A DNA stretch of 64,000 nt from Clostridia bacterium (lineage in GTDB: Bacteria > Bacillota_A > Clostridia > TANB77 > CAG-508): assembly GCA_017475185.1 (NCBI GenBank), contig JAFVGB010000010.1:1-64000 (forward strand), given 5' to 3'. How positions within the stretch are numbered: the stretch's first letter is position 1; the number at the start of each line of letters is the position of its first letter. The notes under the pieces are model-generated. The model made no database searches and was not told the DNA's origin. It saw nothing but the letters and a program-made list of their open reading frames with translations. Of this stretch, positions 35,659 through 45,185 are shown piece by piece. A program made the translations under genes and the position numbers.

Positions 35659-38277
35659 ATGAAAAAACAAAGTGTTAATGAAAGAACAAAAATCGTAGAA
35701 CTAAATTTAAGAGAGAATAGCAAAATGAATGTAGAAAATCTTTTTAAAAAATTTGGTACATCTTATGCAGGAGTTAGTATTGTGGAGGTTGAAGATAGAC
35801 TCAACGAATATGGAAAAAATACGATTGAAATAAAAAATGAAAATACACTATTACACAAACTAAGAGAAGCTTTTATTAACCCATTTAATATTGTTTTGAT
35901 GCTTGTTGCAATAATAACATTTGTAACAGATGTTGTTATTGCTACTAAAAAAGATTATGCAACATTTTCACTGATTGTTGGAACTATTTTTATATCAGCA
36001 ATAATTTCATTAATGCAACAGACAAAGTCTGACAATGCTGCAAAAAAATTAAAGAAAATGATAACAAATAAAATGGAAGTCATTAGAGATGAAGTACAGT
36101 CTACTGTTGATGTTGAAGACATAGTCCCAGGAGATATAGTAAAATTATCATCAGGAGATATGATTCCAGGAGATGTTAGGTTTTTAGATGTAAAAGATTT
36201 ATTTATAGATCAAGCTTCACTAACTGGAGAATCAAATCCAGTTGAAAAATTTAGCAAATGCAATGAAAATGTAGATATTACAGATATTTCTAATATAGGT
36301 TTTATGGGAACAAATATAGTTAGTGGACGAGCAACTGCAATTGTTCTTACAACTGGCAATAATACTTATTTTGGTAGTATGGCAAAATCATTGTATAGTG
36401 TTAATGAAAAAAATAGTTTTGAAAAAGGAATTGACAGTATTTCAAAATTATTAATTAAATTTATGGTAATAATGCTTCCAATAATTTTAATCATAAATTT
36501 TGTTACTAAAAATGATATATGGTCGTCAATAATTTTTGCAATTACAATAGCTGTTGGATTAACCCCAGAAATGTTACCTGTAATAATGACTTCTACACTT
36601 GCAAAAGGTGCTGTTGAAATGTCAAAAAAGAAAACAATTGTAAAAAGATTAAGTGCAATTCAAACTTTTGGACAGATGAACATTTTATGTACAGACAAGA
36701 CTGGAACATTAACTGAAGATGAAGTTGTTTTAGAGAAGTATATGGATGTTACAGGAAATGAGAGTATTAGAATTTTAAGACATGCATTTTTAAATAGTTA
36801 TTTTCAAACAGGACTAAAAAACTTAATTGATGTTGCCATTATTTCAAGAGCTGAAAAGGAAAAACTTAATGTTTTAAAAGAAAAATATGTAAGGGAAGAT
36901 GAAATTCCATTTGATTTTTCGAGAAGAATAATGAGTGTTGTTTTAAAAGATGACACAGGAAAAAGACAGTTAATTACAAAAGGTGCTGTTGATGAGATAA
37001 TGTCCATTTGTTCATATATTGATATGGATGGTAAAGCTATTAAAATGTCTGATGAATTAAGGAAACAAGCTTATCAAGTTTATGAAAGACATAATCATGA
37101 TGGATTAAGAGTATTAGCTGTTGCTCAAAAAAATCATATACATGGTGTAGAAACTTTTGGAGTACAAGATGAAAGTGATATGGTTTTAATTGGATTTGTA
37201 GGATTTTTAGATCCACCAAAACAGAGTGCCAAACAAGCAATTTCAGCATTAAAAGCACATGGAGTGGATACAGTCGTTTTAACAGGAGATAGCGAAGGTG
37301 TTGCTTTAAATGTATGTAAAAAAGTTGGAATTACGGTTAGAAATAGATTAACAGGAAGAGAAATAGAAGAACTAACAGATGAAGAATTAAGAGAAAAAGT
37401 AAAAGAATGTCACTTATATTCAAAATTATCGCCACTTCAAAAACAACGTATTGTTAGAATTTATCAAGAAAATGGAAATACGGTTGGATATATGGGAGAT
37501 GGAATTAATGATAGTCCGCCATTAAAACAGGCAGATGTTGGAATATCAGTTGATACAGCTGTTGATATTGCAAAAGAAACAGCTGATATAATTCTATTAG
37601 AAAAAGATCTAAATGTTTTAGAAGAAGGTGTAGTAACAGGAAGAAAGACATTTACAAATTTATTAAAATATTTGAAAATGGCAACTAGCGGGAATTTCGG
37701 AAATATGATTTCAATTATAATAGCAAGTGTATTTTTACCATTTTTGCCATTACTTCCAATTCATATTTTAATTCAGAATTTATTAAACGATTTTGCACAA
37801 CTTGGAATGCCTTTTGATAATGTTGACAAGGAATATATTCAAAAACCAAAAACATGGAATACAAAAGGATTAAAAAGGTTTATGTTTGTTTTTGGAACAA
37901 TTAGTATGATTTTAGATATTTTATGTTTTGCAATTCTATGGTTTATACTTAAGTTTAATACTATTGAAAAAGCAGTATTATTCCAAACAGGTTGGTTTGC
38001 ATTTGGAATTTTATCACAGACATTAATTATTCATATGATTAGAACAAGTAAAACACCATTCATACAAAGTAAATCTTCTAAGCAATTATTGATTTCAACA
38101 GCTGTTATTGTTATAATAACTTTGGTTATTACATTTACTGATATTGCTACAATATTTGATTTAAGTAGATTACCAATTGTTTATTTAGGTTGGATGGCAA
38201 TATTATTAATAGTATATGTAGTTTTTATTCAAGTATATAAAAGATTTTATATTAAGAAAAATGGAGAGTGGTTATAA
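35659..38277 (+). CDS. mgtA: MgtA-like P-type ATPase
   Basis: The 872-residue product is a P3B-type ATPase like the magnesium importer MgtA. It has ten predicted membrane segments, LTGES, the CTDKTGTLT phosphorylation site, GDGINDSPP, the canonical M4 motif LTPEMLPVIM, NFGN in M5 and QNLLNDFAQL in M6. It is a clear paralogue of the ATPase at 12586, with near-identical stretches around the phosphorylation site and hinge. It sits 52 bases after the CDF gene, so a shared metal-homeostasis unit with mntP is possible. The stop codon lies within a terminator. Confidence 0.9.
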   Translation: MKKQSVNERTKIVELNLRENSKMNVENLFKKFGTSYAGVSIVEVEDRLNEYGKNTIEIKNENTLLHKLREAFINPFNIVLMLVAIITFVTDVVIATKKDYATFSLIVGTIFISAIISLMQQTKSDNAAKKLKKMITNKMEVIRDEVQSTVDVEDIVPGDIVKLSSGDMIPGDVRFLDVKDLFIDQASLTGESNPVEKFSKCNENVDITDISNIGFMGTNIVSGRATAIVLTTGNNTYFGSMAKSLYSVNEKNSFEKGIDSISKLLIKFMVIMLPIILIINFVTKNDIWSSIIFAITIAVGLTPEMLPVIMTSTLAKGAVEMSKKKTIVKRLSAIQTFGQMNILCTDKTGTLTEDEVVLEKYMDVTGNESIRILRHAFLNSYFQTGLKNLIDVAIISRAEKEKLNVLKEKYVREDEIPFDFSRRIMSVVLKDDTGKRQLITKGAVDEIMSICSYIDMDGKAIKMSDELRKQAYQVYERHNHDGLRVLAVAQKNHIHGVETFGVQDESDMVLIGFVGFLDPPKQSAKQAISALKAHGVDTVVLTGDSEGVALNVCKKVGITVRNRLTGREIEELTDEELREKVKECHLYSKLSPLQKQRIVRIYQENGNTVGYMGDGINDSPPLKQADVGISVDTAVDIAKETADIILLEKDLNVLEEGVVTGRKTFTNLLKYLKMATSGNFGNMISIIIASVFLPFLPLLPIHILIQNLLNDFAQLGMPFDNVDKEYIQKPKTWNTKGLKRFMFVFGTISMILDILCFAILWFILKFNTIEKAVLFQTGWFAFGILSQTLIIHMIRTSKTPFIQSKSSKQLLISTAVIVIITLVITFTDIATIFDLSRLPIVYLGWMAILLIVYVVFIQVYKRFYIKKNGEWL

Positions 38278-38290
38278 AAACCACTCTTTT
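38265..38290 (+). terminator. Terminator overlapping the mgtA stop
   Basis: AGAGTGGTT / AACCACTCT stem with T4. The TAA stop lies in the loop. Confidence 0.82.
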
Positions 38291-38309
38291 GATCTTAGGA
38301 ATTTTTTAT

Positions 38310-39653
38310 TTAAAGTATAATGCAAATTAAACCGCCACTGCCTTCGTTAACAATACGTTCTAATGTTTCTTGTAATTTACTTTGTGCGTCTTCTGGCATT
38401 CTAGATAGCTTATTTTGCAATCCTTCATTAACTAATTCATGTAAGCTTTTCCCAAATATGTTTGATTCCCATATTTTTTTAGGATCACTTTCGAATTCTG
38501 AAAGTAGATAATTAACAAGTTCTTCAGATTGTTTTTCACTTCCAACAATTGGAGAAACTTCAGTTTCAATATCTGCTTTTATTAAATGAATAGAGGGAGC
38601 AGTTGCCTTTAATTTTACGCCATATCTAGAACCTTGTTTTACCATTTCAGGTTCATCCAAAATTAGTTCATCTATTGATGGAGTGACAATACCATATCCT
38701 TTAGCTTTAACTTCTTCTAAAGCATACGCTATTTTATCATACTCTTTTTTTGTTTTTGAAAAATCTGCAATTGTAGCAAATAAGTCACCTTCATTAGAAA
38801 TATTAACTCCTGAAATTTCAGTTATTATTTTGTAGAATAATTCATCATGTAAATTAATTGTAATATTAACTTCACCAGTTCCTAATTTTATTTCGTTAAG
38901 AATAGTAGTATTTATAATATCTGTATTTTGAAGTTTATTAATTACTTCATCAATATGTTTTAAAATTTTAACATTATTACAAGCTTCTTTGATTTCAGTA
39001 AATAACTCTTTTTTTAACCAATGATTTTCATCTAATCTATCTGCCCATTTTGGAAAATTAATATTAATCCTTTCAACTGGAAATTCGTATAATATTTTTC
39101 CAAATATATTATTAATATCATCTAATTCTAAATTAGAACAATCAGTTGGAATAACAGTAGTTTCATATTTATCCTCTAATTTACGAGCAAGATTTTTTGT
39201 TGATTCAGAATAAGGAGAGTCACTATTAAGAAGAATTATAAATGGTTTATTTAATTCTTTTAATTCTCGTACAACTCTTTCTTCAGCATCAATATAATCT
39301 TCTCTTGGAATATCTGTAATACTACCATCGGTTGTTACTAAAATCCCAATTGTTGAATGTTCTTGAATTACTTTTTTTGTTCCAATTTCAGCAGCTTGTT
39401 CAAAAGGAATTTCTTCTGTTGACCATGGTGTTTTTACCATTCTAGGCATGTCATCTTCTAAATATCCAATTGCATTATTTACTAAGTATCCTACACAATC
39501 AACTAATCTAGTTTTTAAAGAAATGTTGTTTCCAATAGTAATTTCAACTGCTTCGTTTGGAATAAATTTTGGCTCTGTTGTCATAATTGTTCTTCCGACC
39601 AGCACTTTGAGGGAGTTCATCTCTTGCTCTTTCTTGTTTATAAGTGTTGTCAA
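38310..39653 (-). CDS. spoIVA: SpoIVA, C-terminal part (gene frameshifted)
   Basis: SpoIVA is the ATPase that polymerises on the forespore surface to form the coat base. This segment carries everything after the P-loop: TTEPKFIPNEAVEI, RLVDCVGYLV, the long central helices and the conserved end EGSGGLICIIL. Homology starts at about 39597, at GRTIMTTEP; the residues encoded upstream of that (39598-39653) are out-of-frame noise. The N-terminal part is in another frame (39544-39792). The join needs a one-base shift at 39599-39600. Either the gene is broken, or the base is an assembly error. Confidence 0.9.
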   Translation of the reverse strand: MTTLINKKEQEMNSLKVLVGRTIMTTEPKFIPNEAVEITIGNNISLKTRLVDCVGYLVNNAIGYLEDDMPRMVKTPWSTEEIPFEQAAEIGTKKVIQEHSTIGILVTTDGSITDIPREDYIDAEERVVRELKELNKPFIILLNSDSPYSESTKNLARKLEDKYETTVIPTDCSNLELDDINNIFGKILYEFPVERININFPKWADRLDENHWLKKELFTEIKEACNNVKILKHIDEVINKLQNTDIINTTILNEIKLGTGEVNITINLHDELFYKIITEISGVNISNEGDLFATIADFSKTKKEYDKIAYALEEVKAKGYGIVTPSIDELILDEPEMVKQGSRYGVKLKATAPSIHLIKADIETEVSPIVGSEKQSEELVNYLLSEFESDPKKIWESNIFGKSLHELVNEGLQNKLSRMPEDAQSKLQETLERIVNEGSGGLICIIL

Positions 39654-39792
39654 TATTTGGTATTACTAGTAAATCCATAAATCTTTTTATAAAAGTAGAT
39701 TTACCAGTTCTAACAGGACCAACTACTCCAACGTAAATATCACCATCTGTGCGTTTGGCAATATCTTCATATAGTTTAAAATTATTTTCCAT
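39544..39792 (-). CDS. spoIVA: SpoIVA, N-terminal part with P-loop (gene frameshifted)
   Basis: This ORF encodes the first 66 or so residues of SpoIVA: LYEDIAKRTDGDIYVGVVG, Walker A GPVRTGKST and RARDELPQSA. After QSA the frame runs into unrelated residues (GRKNNYDN...) and stops. Skipping one G restores QSA-V-GRTIMTTEPKF, which matches the family without a gap. The start has AAGGAGG upstream. No sigma-E promoter could be assigned with confidence in the 207-base gap upstream. Confidence 0.88.
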   Translation of the reverse strand: MENNFKLYEDIAKRTDGDIYVGVVGPVRTGKSTFIKRFMDLLVIPNIDNTYKQERARDELPQSAGRKNNYDNRAKIYSKRSS

Positions 39793-39926
39793 TTATAATT
39801 CCTCCTTAAATGTTTGTCTATTTAAACTTTATTAATTTATATTAATGTAAAAATAAGTTTATGACTAATTTTTTGAAACAATTTGGTATGGTCTTTTTTT
39901 GTTTCAATTTTATGAAAACCAATATA

Positions 39927-39955
39927 TTGCTTTTTTTTAACATATATGCTAAGAT
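39927..39955 (+). promoter_or_regulatory. Candidate promoter for the UDPGP gene
   Basis: TTGCTT (39927-39932), 17-base spacer, TAAGAT (39950-39955). Similar in sequence to the secG promoter candidate. Confidence 0.45.
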
Positions 39956-39999
39956 GAGCATATTATAAGGTAAATAAACAATAAAAAAGGAAGAGGATT

Positions 40000-41229
40000 A
40001 TGGACGAAATGGCAATTGAAATACTAAAGAAATTCGGTCAAGAACATATAATAAATTGGATGAATAAATTAAATGATGATGAAAAAAACAAATTAGTAAA
40101 TCAAGTAGTAAATCTTAATATAGAACAAGTAGTAGATTTATATAATAACCTAAGTAAAACATTTGAAATAGGAAATAAGAAAATAGAAAAAATACCTGCG
40201 ACAGATATAGATAAGTTATCAAAAGAAGAATTTGAAAATTATAAAAACAAAGGAATTGAAATTATAAAAAATGGACAATATGCAGTAGTAACCATGGCTG
40301 GTGGTCAAGGAACAAGACTTGGACATAAAGGACCAAAAGGAACTTTCAAAGTTAATTTAAAAGATGGAGAAAAATATTTATTTCAAATAATAGTAGAATC
40401 TTTGAAAAAAGCAAATGAAAGATACGGTGTAATTATTCCATGGTATTTAATGACGAGTGAAGAAAATAATGACCAAACATTAAGTTTCCTTGAAGAACAT
40501 AATTATTTTGGATATCCAAAAGAAAATGTTAAATTGTTTAAACAAGGAAAAGCACCTTTAATTTCAACAGAAGGAAAATTATTAATAGGAAAAGATAAAT
40601 TAATAAAAGAAGCTTCTGATGGAAATGGTAGTATATATAAATCTCTTAAAGTAAATGGAATGCTTGATGATATGAAAGAAAAAAATATTCAATGGATATT
40701 TGTTGGCGGTGTAGATAATATTCTGTTAAAAATAGTTGATCCATTATTAGTAGGAATTACTGTAAGCCAAAATAATAAAATTGCTTCAAAGTCTGTAATA
40801 AAAACAAATCCACGCGAGAGAGCAGGAGTTTTTTGTAAAATAGATGGAAAACCTGGAATTATAGAATATTCTGAGTTGCCAGAAGAGATGATAGAAGAAA
40901 TTGACGAAAATGGAGATTTAGTCTTTGGAGATGTTAATATTTTAAGTCATTTATATAATATTGAAGCACTAGATAAAATGGCAGATAAGGTAATGCCATA
41001 TCATATAGCTGAAAAAAAATCAGAATTTTTGGATGAAAATGGAAATTTAATTGTTCCAGATAATAAAAATGTTTATAAGTTTGAATCATTTATATTTGAT
41101 GCTTTTTCAAACTTTGATGATATTAGTATTTTAAGAGTTAAGAGAGAGGAAGAATTTGCACCTATAAAAAATGCAGAAGGTAATGATAGCCCTGAAACAG
41201 CAATTAAATTATATAATGCAAGAATATAA
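40000..41229 (+). CDS. UDPGP-family nucleotidyltransferase (UDP-sugar pyrophosphorylase)
   Basis: This family makes UDP-sugars from UTP and a sugar 1-phosphate. The 409-residue product has the nucleotide-binding loop MAGGQGTRLGHKGPKG (about 100-115), the IPWYLMTSEEN segment, FVGGVDNILLKIVDP and NVYKFESFIFDAF. It resembles the eukaryotic-type UDP-N-acetylglucosamine/glucose pyrophosphorylases rather than bacterial GalU or GlmU. Which sugar is used cannot be read from the sequence. Single-gene unit with a large terminator. Confidence 0.88.
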   Translation: MDEMAIEILKKFGQEHIINWMNKLNDDEKNKLVNQVVNLNIEQVVDLYNNLSKTFEIGNKKIEKIPATDIDKLSKEEFENYKNKGIEIIKNGQYAVVTMAGGQGTRLGHKGPKGTFKVNLKDGEKYLFQIIVESLKKANERYGVIIPWYLMTSEENNDQTLSFLEEHNYFGYPKENVKLFKQGKAPLISTEGKLLIGKDKLIKEASDGNGSIYKSLKVNGMLDDMKEKNIQWIFVGGVDNILLKIVDPLLVGITVSQNNKIASKSVIKTNPRERAGVFCKIDGKPGIIEYSELPEEMIEEIDENGDLVFGDVNILSHLYNIEALDKMADKVMPYHIAEKKSEFLDENGNLIVPDNKNVYKFESFIFDAFSNFDDISILRVKREEEFAPIKNAEGNDSPETAIKLYNARI

Positions 41230-41237
41230 ATAATTTG

Positions 41238-41306
41238 AAAATTTAGAATAGAAAATGGAACAGTTTTGTAAATCAGAACTGTTCTATTTTCTATTCTAAA
41301 TTTTTA
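41238..41306. terminator. Large bidirectional terminator
   Basis: About 27 pairs: AAATTTAGAATAGAAAATGG.. against ..TTTTCTATTCTAAATTT, with GAACAGTT/AACTGTTC at the top. It lies between convergent genes. Confidence 0.9.
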
Positions 41307-41308
41307 AA

Positions 41309-41686
41309 TTACATAGATTGTTCACCTGGTAAAAAATAATCAACTACTCCATAAACCAAAGCACCAATAATAGCAGCTATCCAAGAAATTGAATAACCAG
41401 CAACAAAATATTGTGTTACATATAAAACAACAGCAGCAAGTACGAATCCAACGAAGCCTTTACCAAATGAACTTGCATGTAAACCGGTAAATCTTGTTAT
41501 TAAATAATCTATTACAGTAAGCACAATTGTTGCAGCTGCTAGTGCCCAGATATTATTAATTGTAAAACCAGGAGTAAAAAATGCAGTAATAGCAAGGACT
41601 ATTGCAGCAGTAATTAATCTACCTACAATTTGCCAAACTGTATTTAGTCCGCTATTTGAACGTGTATTAACTTGATTATCTGACAT
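41309..41686 (-). CDS. Phage-holin-family four-helix membrane protein (YvlD-like)
   Basis: The 125-residue product has four membrane helices and matches the general pattern of the family named after mycobacteriophage holins (YvlD-like), with GLHASSFGKGFVGFVLAAVV in the middle. Members are common in Firmicutes chromosomes outside prophages and their role is unclear. The start follows AGGAGG. No phage genes surround it, so I do not read it as a holin of a resident phage. Confidence 0.8.
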   Translation of the reverse strand: MSDNQVNTRSNSGLNTVWQIVGRLITAAIVLAITAFFTPGFTINNIWALAAATIVLTVIDYLITRFTGLHASSFGKGFVGFVLAAVVLYVTQYFVAGYSISWIAAIIGALVYGVVDYFLPGEQSM

Positions 41687-41880
41687 ATGAATAACCTCCT
41701 TTATTCAAAAGAATGACGAAACTAAATTTTTTATCAAAAATGTTAAGAAATTTTGGTTTCGTAATTTTATTATTAACCAAAAAAAAATTATTATGCTTTA
41801 ATACGAATAAATAATTAATTGATTTGGCAAAATAAAAGAAATAATTAAATTTATGTGATTCATGTATAAAGGAGTAAATT

Positions 41881-42552
41881 ATGTTGGTTTTATTTATCAG
41901 ATCTATTTTAATATACATAGTTGTATTATTAGTGATGAGATTAATGGGAAAAAGAGAAATTGGACAATTGCAGCCATTTGAATTGGTAATTTCAATTATG
42001 ATTGCAGATTTAGCAGCTACTCCAATTGCTAATAGTGGTATTCCTTTAACAAATGGAATTATACCAATACTTGGATTACTTGTTATGGATTTACTAATTT
42101 CTGTTGCAAATATGAAAAGTTTAAAGGTAAGGCAACTGATTTCCGGAAAACCATCGATTTTAATATATAGAGGGAAAATAGACGAAAAAATATTAAGAAA
42201 AGAAAGGTTTACAATAAATGAGCTTCAAGAAAGACTAAGAGATAACAATATTATGAATTTAGGAGATGTTGAATATGCAATTTTAGAAACTAGTGGACAA
42301 ATTAATGTTATACAGAAGCCAAATAAAAGAAATGCAATTCCAGAAGATTTTGGAATAGAACCAGAATATGAAGGAATTTCTTATGATTTAGTAATAGATG
42401 GTGTAATTATGTATGATAATTTGAAAATTTTACAAAAAGATTATAATTGGTTGAAAAGTCAAATAAGAAAGTTTGGATATACTCCTGAAGAAGCATTAAT
42501 AGCTACAATTGATGGAAAAGGACAGTTTTATTGCCAAAAAAAAGAAAGGTAA
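41881..42552 (+). CDS. DUF421 membrane protein (YetF-like)
   Basis: DUF421 proteins have three N-terminal membrane helices and a C-terminal soluble domain; the function is unknown, though several are linked to spores. The 223-residue product shows the family features VMRLMGKREIGQLQPFELVI near residue 18 and SGKPSILIYRGKI with the LxE(L)x(E/D)RLR region after it. It is followed after 27 bases by a DUF4363 gene, a common partner. Confidence 0.9.
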   Translation: MLVLFIRSILIYIVVLLVMRLMGKREIGQLQPFELVISIMIADLAATPIANSGIPLTNGIIPILGLLVMDLLISVANMKSLKVRQLISGKPSILIYRGKIDEKILRKERFTINELQERLRDNNIMNLGDVEYAILETSGQINVIQKPNKRNAIPEDFGIEPEYEGISYDLVIDGVIMYDNLKILQKDYNWLKSQIRKFGYTPEEALIATIDGKGQFYCQKKER

Positions 42553-42579
42553 AAGGCAAAGAAAGGGTGGAAATATAAA

Positions 42580-42969
42580 ATGAAAAAAGAGCTTTTTATA
42601 GTTGCAATTATAGTTATTATAATTATTTCTTTTCATGCAATTTCTCAAATTTATGTTCAAGGCTTTTTTGATAATATTTCAAAAGATTTAGATAATGTGG
42701 AAAACAAAATATTAAATGAAGATATAAAAAAAGAAGAATTAGAAAGTGAAATAAATAATATCCAAGAAAAATGGAATAAAAAATATGATTATTTTGCATG
42801 TTTTATAGAACATGATGAATTAGAAAAAGTCCAAACTCAATTTATATCAATAGAGGCAAATATTAAAGTCGAGGATTTTGATAAAAGCGTTGATGAAATT
42901 GAAAAATGTAAATTTATTATAAAACACATTGAAGAAAAAGATTCTTTGAAAATTGTTAATATTTTTTAG
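42580..42969 (+). CDS. DUF4363 family protein
   Basis: The 129-residue product has one N-terminal membrane helix (about 5-23) and an extracytoplasmic helical domain with the pattern WNKKYDYFACFIEHDELEKV, as in DUF4363 proteins, which usually lie directly after a DUF421 gene as here. Function unknown; probably works with the upstream protein at the membrane. Confidence 0.85.
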   Translation: MKKELFIVAIIVIIIISFHAISQIYVQGFFDNISKDLDNVENKILNEDIKKEELESEINNIQEKWNKKYDYFACFIEHDELEKVQTQFISIEANIKVEDFDKSVDEIEKCKFIIKHIEEKDSLKIVNIF

Positions 42970-43040
42970 GGAAAAGCTTTATTTTTACATATAATTATAA
43001 TATAATATTTATATGTAACAGAATTGAAAGGAGAAAAACT

Positions 43041-43556
43041 TTGTTAATAGAAGATAAAGAGTTTGAAGAGATAATATTAGATATTACAGAAAATCAAACT
43101 GTCCAAAAGATGAAAAATTATAATCAACATTACGATACATCATGTTTTGAACATTGTAGAAATGTTGCCTTTATAAGTTATAAATTATGCAAAAAATTAA
43201 AATTAGATTATAAAAAAACTGCAAGAGCAGCGATGCTACATGATCTTTTTTTGTATGATTGGAGAAAAAGACAAGATGGAAGAAAAGGCTTACATGCATT
43301 TACGCATCCAAAAACAGCCTTAGAAAATGCAAAAAAACTTTTTGAATTGTCTGAAAAAGAAGAAGATATAATCTTAAAACATATGTGGCCATTAACTGTT
43401 AAGTTACCTAAATATCCAGAAAGTTATATTGTAACTATTGCTGATAAATATAGTGCAATTTGTGAAAGTTGTGTACATTATAGGGAAACAATCTTTTCTA
43501 AAAAAATGCTAAGATACGCATATATTTTCTTTAGTTTATTTTTTATTAAATTTTAA
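43041..43556 (+). CDS. HD-domain phosphohydrolase
   Basis: The 171-residue product has HD-domain metal ligands: H in SCFEHCRNVAFISYKLC, then AAMLHDLFLYDW, a later HPKTALENA and DKYSAICES. Substrate unknown; HD proteins hydrolyse nucleotides or phosphodiesters. The start is a TTG, seven bases after AAAGGAG; no ATG is available. The last 20 residues are hydrophobic. A terminator follows. Confidence 0.85.
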   Translation: MLIEDKEFEEIILDITENQTVQKMKNYNQHYDTSCFEHCRNVAFISYKLCKKLKLDYKKTARAAMLHDLFLYDWRKRQDGRKGLHAFTHPKTALENAKKLFELSEKEEDIILKHMWPLTVKLPKYPESYIVTIADKYSAICESCVHYRETIFSKKMLRYAYIFFSLFFIKF

Positions 43557-43570
43557 TAAAATCACAATTA

Positions 43571-43623
43571 TAAATAGTCAATAAAAAAGCAAAACTTTTG
43601 TTTTGTTTTTTATTGACTATTTA
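43571..43623 (+). terminator. Terminator after the HD-domain gene
   Basis: TAAATAGTCAATAAAAAA pairs with TTTTTTATTGACTATTTA around a CAAAAC/GTTTTG top. Confidence 0.85.
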
Positions 43624-43676
43624 TACCGTTTAATGGTAAAATATATATAACGATTTTGTTGTTAAGGGGTGATAAT

Positions 43677-43931
43677 ATGCAAATGTTAGAAAAATCTAAT
43701 AAAACACTTGAAAAACAAATCGAAGAAATAAATGAAATATTAAATCAACTAAAAAATAATCAAATAGAGGAAAAAGAATTACTAAATAAAAAATACAATA
43801 TATGTATTAAAAAATTGGAAAAATTACAAGAATACAATAAAATTGCAGATATGACTAACCAATTATTTGAAAAAAGATTATTAGGAATAGAAATAGCAAT
43901 TAAAGAAATAAGTAAAGTTTTAAGTGCTTAG
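43677..43931 (+). CDS. Small coiled-coil protein, unknown function
   Basis: An 84-residue, highly charged protein that is predicted to form a helical hairpin: two heptad-rich stretches (about 3-30 and 34-58) and a final helix EKRLLGIEIAIKEISKVLSA. No cysteines, no membrane segment. I use the ATG at 43677 after AAGGGGTG. It lies between terminators, so it is a unit of its own. No family recognised. Confidence 0.65.
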   Translation: MQMLEKSNKTLEKQIEEINEILNQLKNNQIEEKELLNKKYNICIKKLEKLQEYNKIADMTNQLFEKRLLGIEIAIKEISKVLSA

Positions 43932-43962
43932 AATCTAAAAATTATAACAAAAGATACGAAAT

Positions 43963-43997
43963 AAAAGTGGTTTATATTTTAATTATAAACTACTTTT
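43963..43997 (+). terminator. Terminator before rlmN
   Basis: AAAAGTGGTTTATA / TATAAACTACTTTT stem with one G-T pair; T-rich sequence follows. Confidence 0.75.
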
Positions 43998-44047
43998 GAT
44001 TTTATTACAAAAATGTGATATAAAAACAGAAAAGGAAGAGTTGAAGT

Positions 44048-45070
44048 ATGAAAAATATAAAAGATTATGATTTAAAAGATTTGGAAAAAGAATTTGAAAA
44101 CATGGGCGAAAAAAAGTATAGAGCAGGACAAGTATTTCAATGGCTTTATGTTGAAAAAGTAAAAAGTTTTGATGAAATGACAAATTTATCATTAGATTTA
44201 AGAGAAAAATTAAAAACTAATTACACAATTTGCAATTTTAAAATTCTAAAAAAACAAGAATCATCTGATGGTACAAAAAAATATCTATTCGATGTTTTAG
44301 ATGGAAATGCCATTGAGACTGTTTTAATGAAATATCATCATGGAAATACAATATGTGTATCTACACAAATAGGTTGCAAGATGGGCTGCAAATTCTGTGC
44401 ATCTACTGGAATAAAATTTATAAGAAATTTAACGGCTGGAGAAATAGTAGAACAAATAATAGCAGTTGAACAAGATACAGGTGAAAGAATTTCAAATATT
44501 GTATATATGGGGATTGGAGAGCCACTAGATAATTATGATAATGTTATTAAATCAATAAGAATATTAAATAATCAAAAAGGCATTAATATTGGAGCAAGAC
44601 ATATAAGTGTATCAACAAGTGGATTGGTACCAAAAATATATGATTTAGCAAAAGAAAACATTCCGTGTACATTATCAATTTCTTTACATGCGACAACTGA
44701 TGAAAAAAGAAGTGCAATGATGCCTGTAAATAAAGTATATAACATTTCACAGTTATTAGAAGCATGCAAAGAATATATAAAATTAACAAATAGAAGAATT
44801 TCATTTGAATATGCTTTAGCAAAAGATAATAATGATAATTTAGAAGATGCTAAACAATTAGTAAAATTATTAAAAGGAATGTTATGCCATGTTAATTTAA
44901 TACCTATTAATAAAATAGAAAATGGCGCATTTGTAAAAAGCACAAACGAAAACATTATTAAATTTAGAGATTATTTAAATGATAATGGAATTGTAGCTAC
45001 TATAAGAAGAGAATTAGGATCAGATATCGAAGCTGCATGTGGACAATTAAGAAGAAAAAATCTTAAATAA
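44048..45070 (+). CDS. rlmN: 23S rRNA/tRNA adenine-C2 methyltransferase RlmN
   Basis: RlmN is a radical-SAM enzyme that methylates A2503 of 23S rRNA and A37 of some tRNAs. The 340-residue product has the CxxxCxxC cluster motif in GCKMGCKFCASTG (about 112-124), YMGIGEPLDN, HISVSTSGLVPKI, and the C-terminal cysteine in AACGQLR, needed for the reaction. It heads the conserved rlmN-prpC-prkC-rsgA-rpe gene order seen in Bacillus. Confidence 0.97.
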   Translation: MKNIKDYDLKDLEKEFENMGEKKYRAGQVFQWLYVEKVKSFDEMTNLSLDLREKLKTNYTICNFKILKKQESSDGTKKYLFDVLDGNAIETVLMKYHHGNTICVSTQIGCKMGCKFCASTGIKFIRNLTAGEIVEQIIAVEQDTGERISNIVYMGIGEPLDNYDNVIKSIRILNNQKGINIGARHISVSTSGLVPKIYDLAKENIPCTLSISLHATTDEKRSAMMPVNKVYNISQLLEACKEYIKLTNRRISFEYALAKDNNDNLEDAKQLVKLLKGMLCHVNLIPINKIENGAFVKSTNENIIKFRDYLNDNGIVATIRRELGSDIEAACGQLRRKNLK

Positions 45071-45185
45071 ATCTATATTTCAAAAAAGTAAAAAAAAAGA
45101 ACTTGCCCCATTGTAAAAAAAACAATTATAATATAAAATATAAATGAAAATAAAATTAAACAAATGAATGCATAAAGGAGGATAT

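Noticed and set aside
41309..41686. Resident prophage suggested by the holin-family protein
   Set aside because: No other phage genes nearby, and this family is common in chromosomes outside phages.
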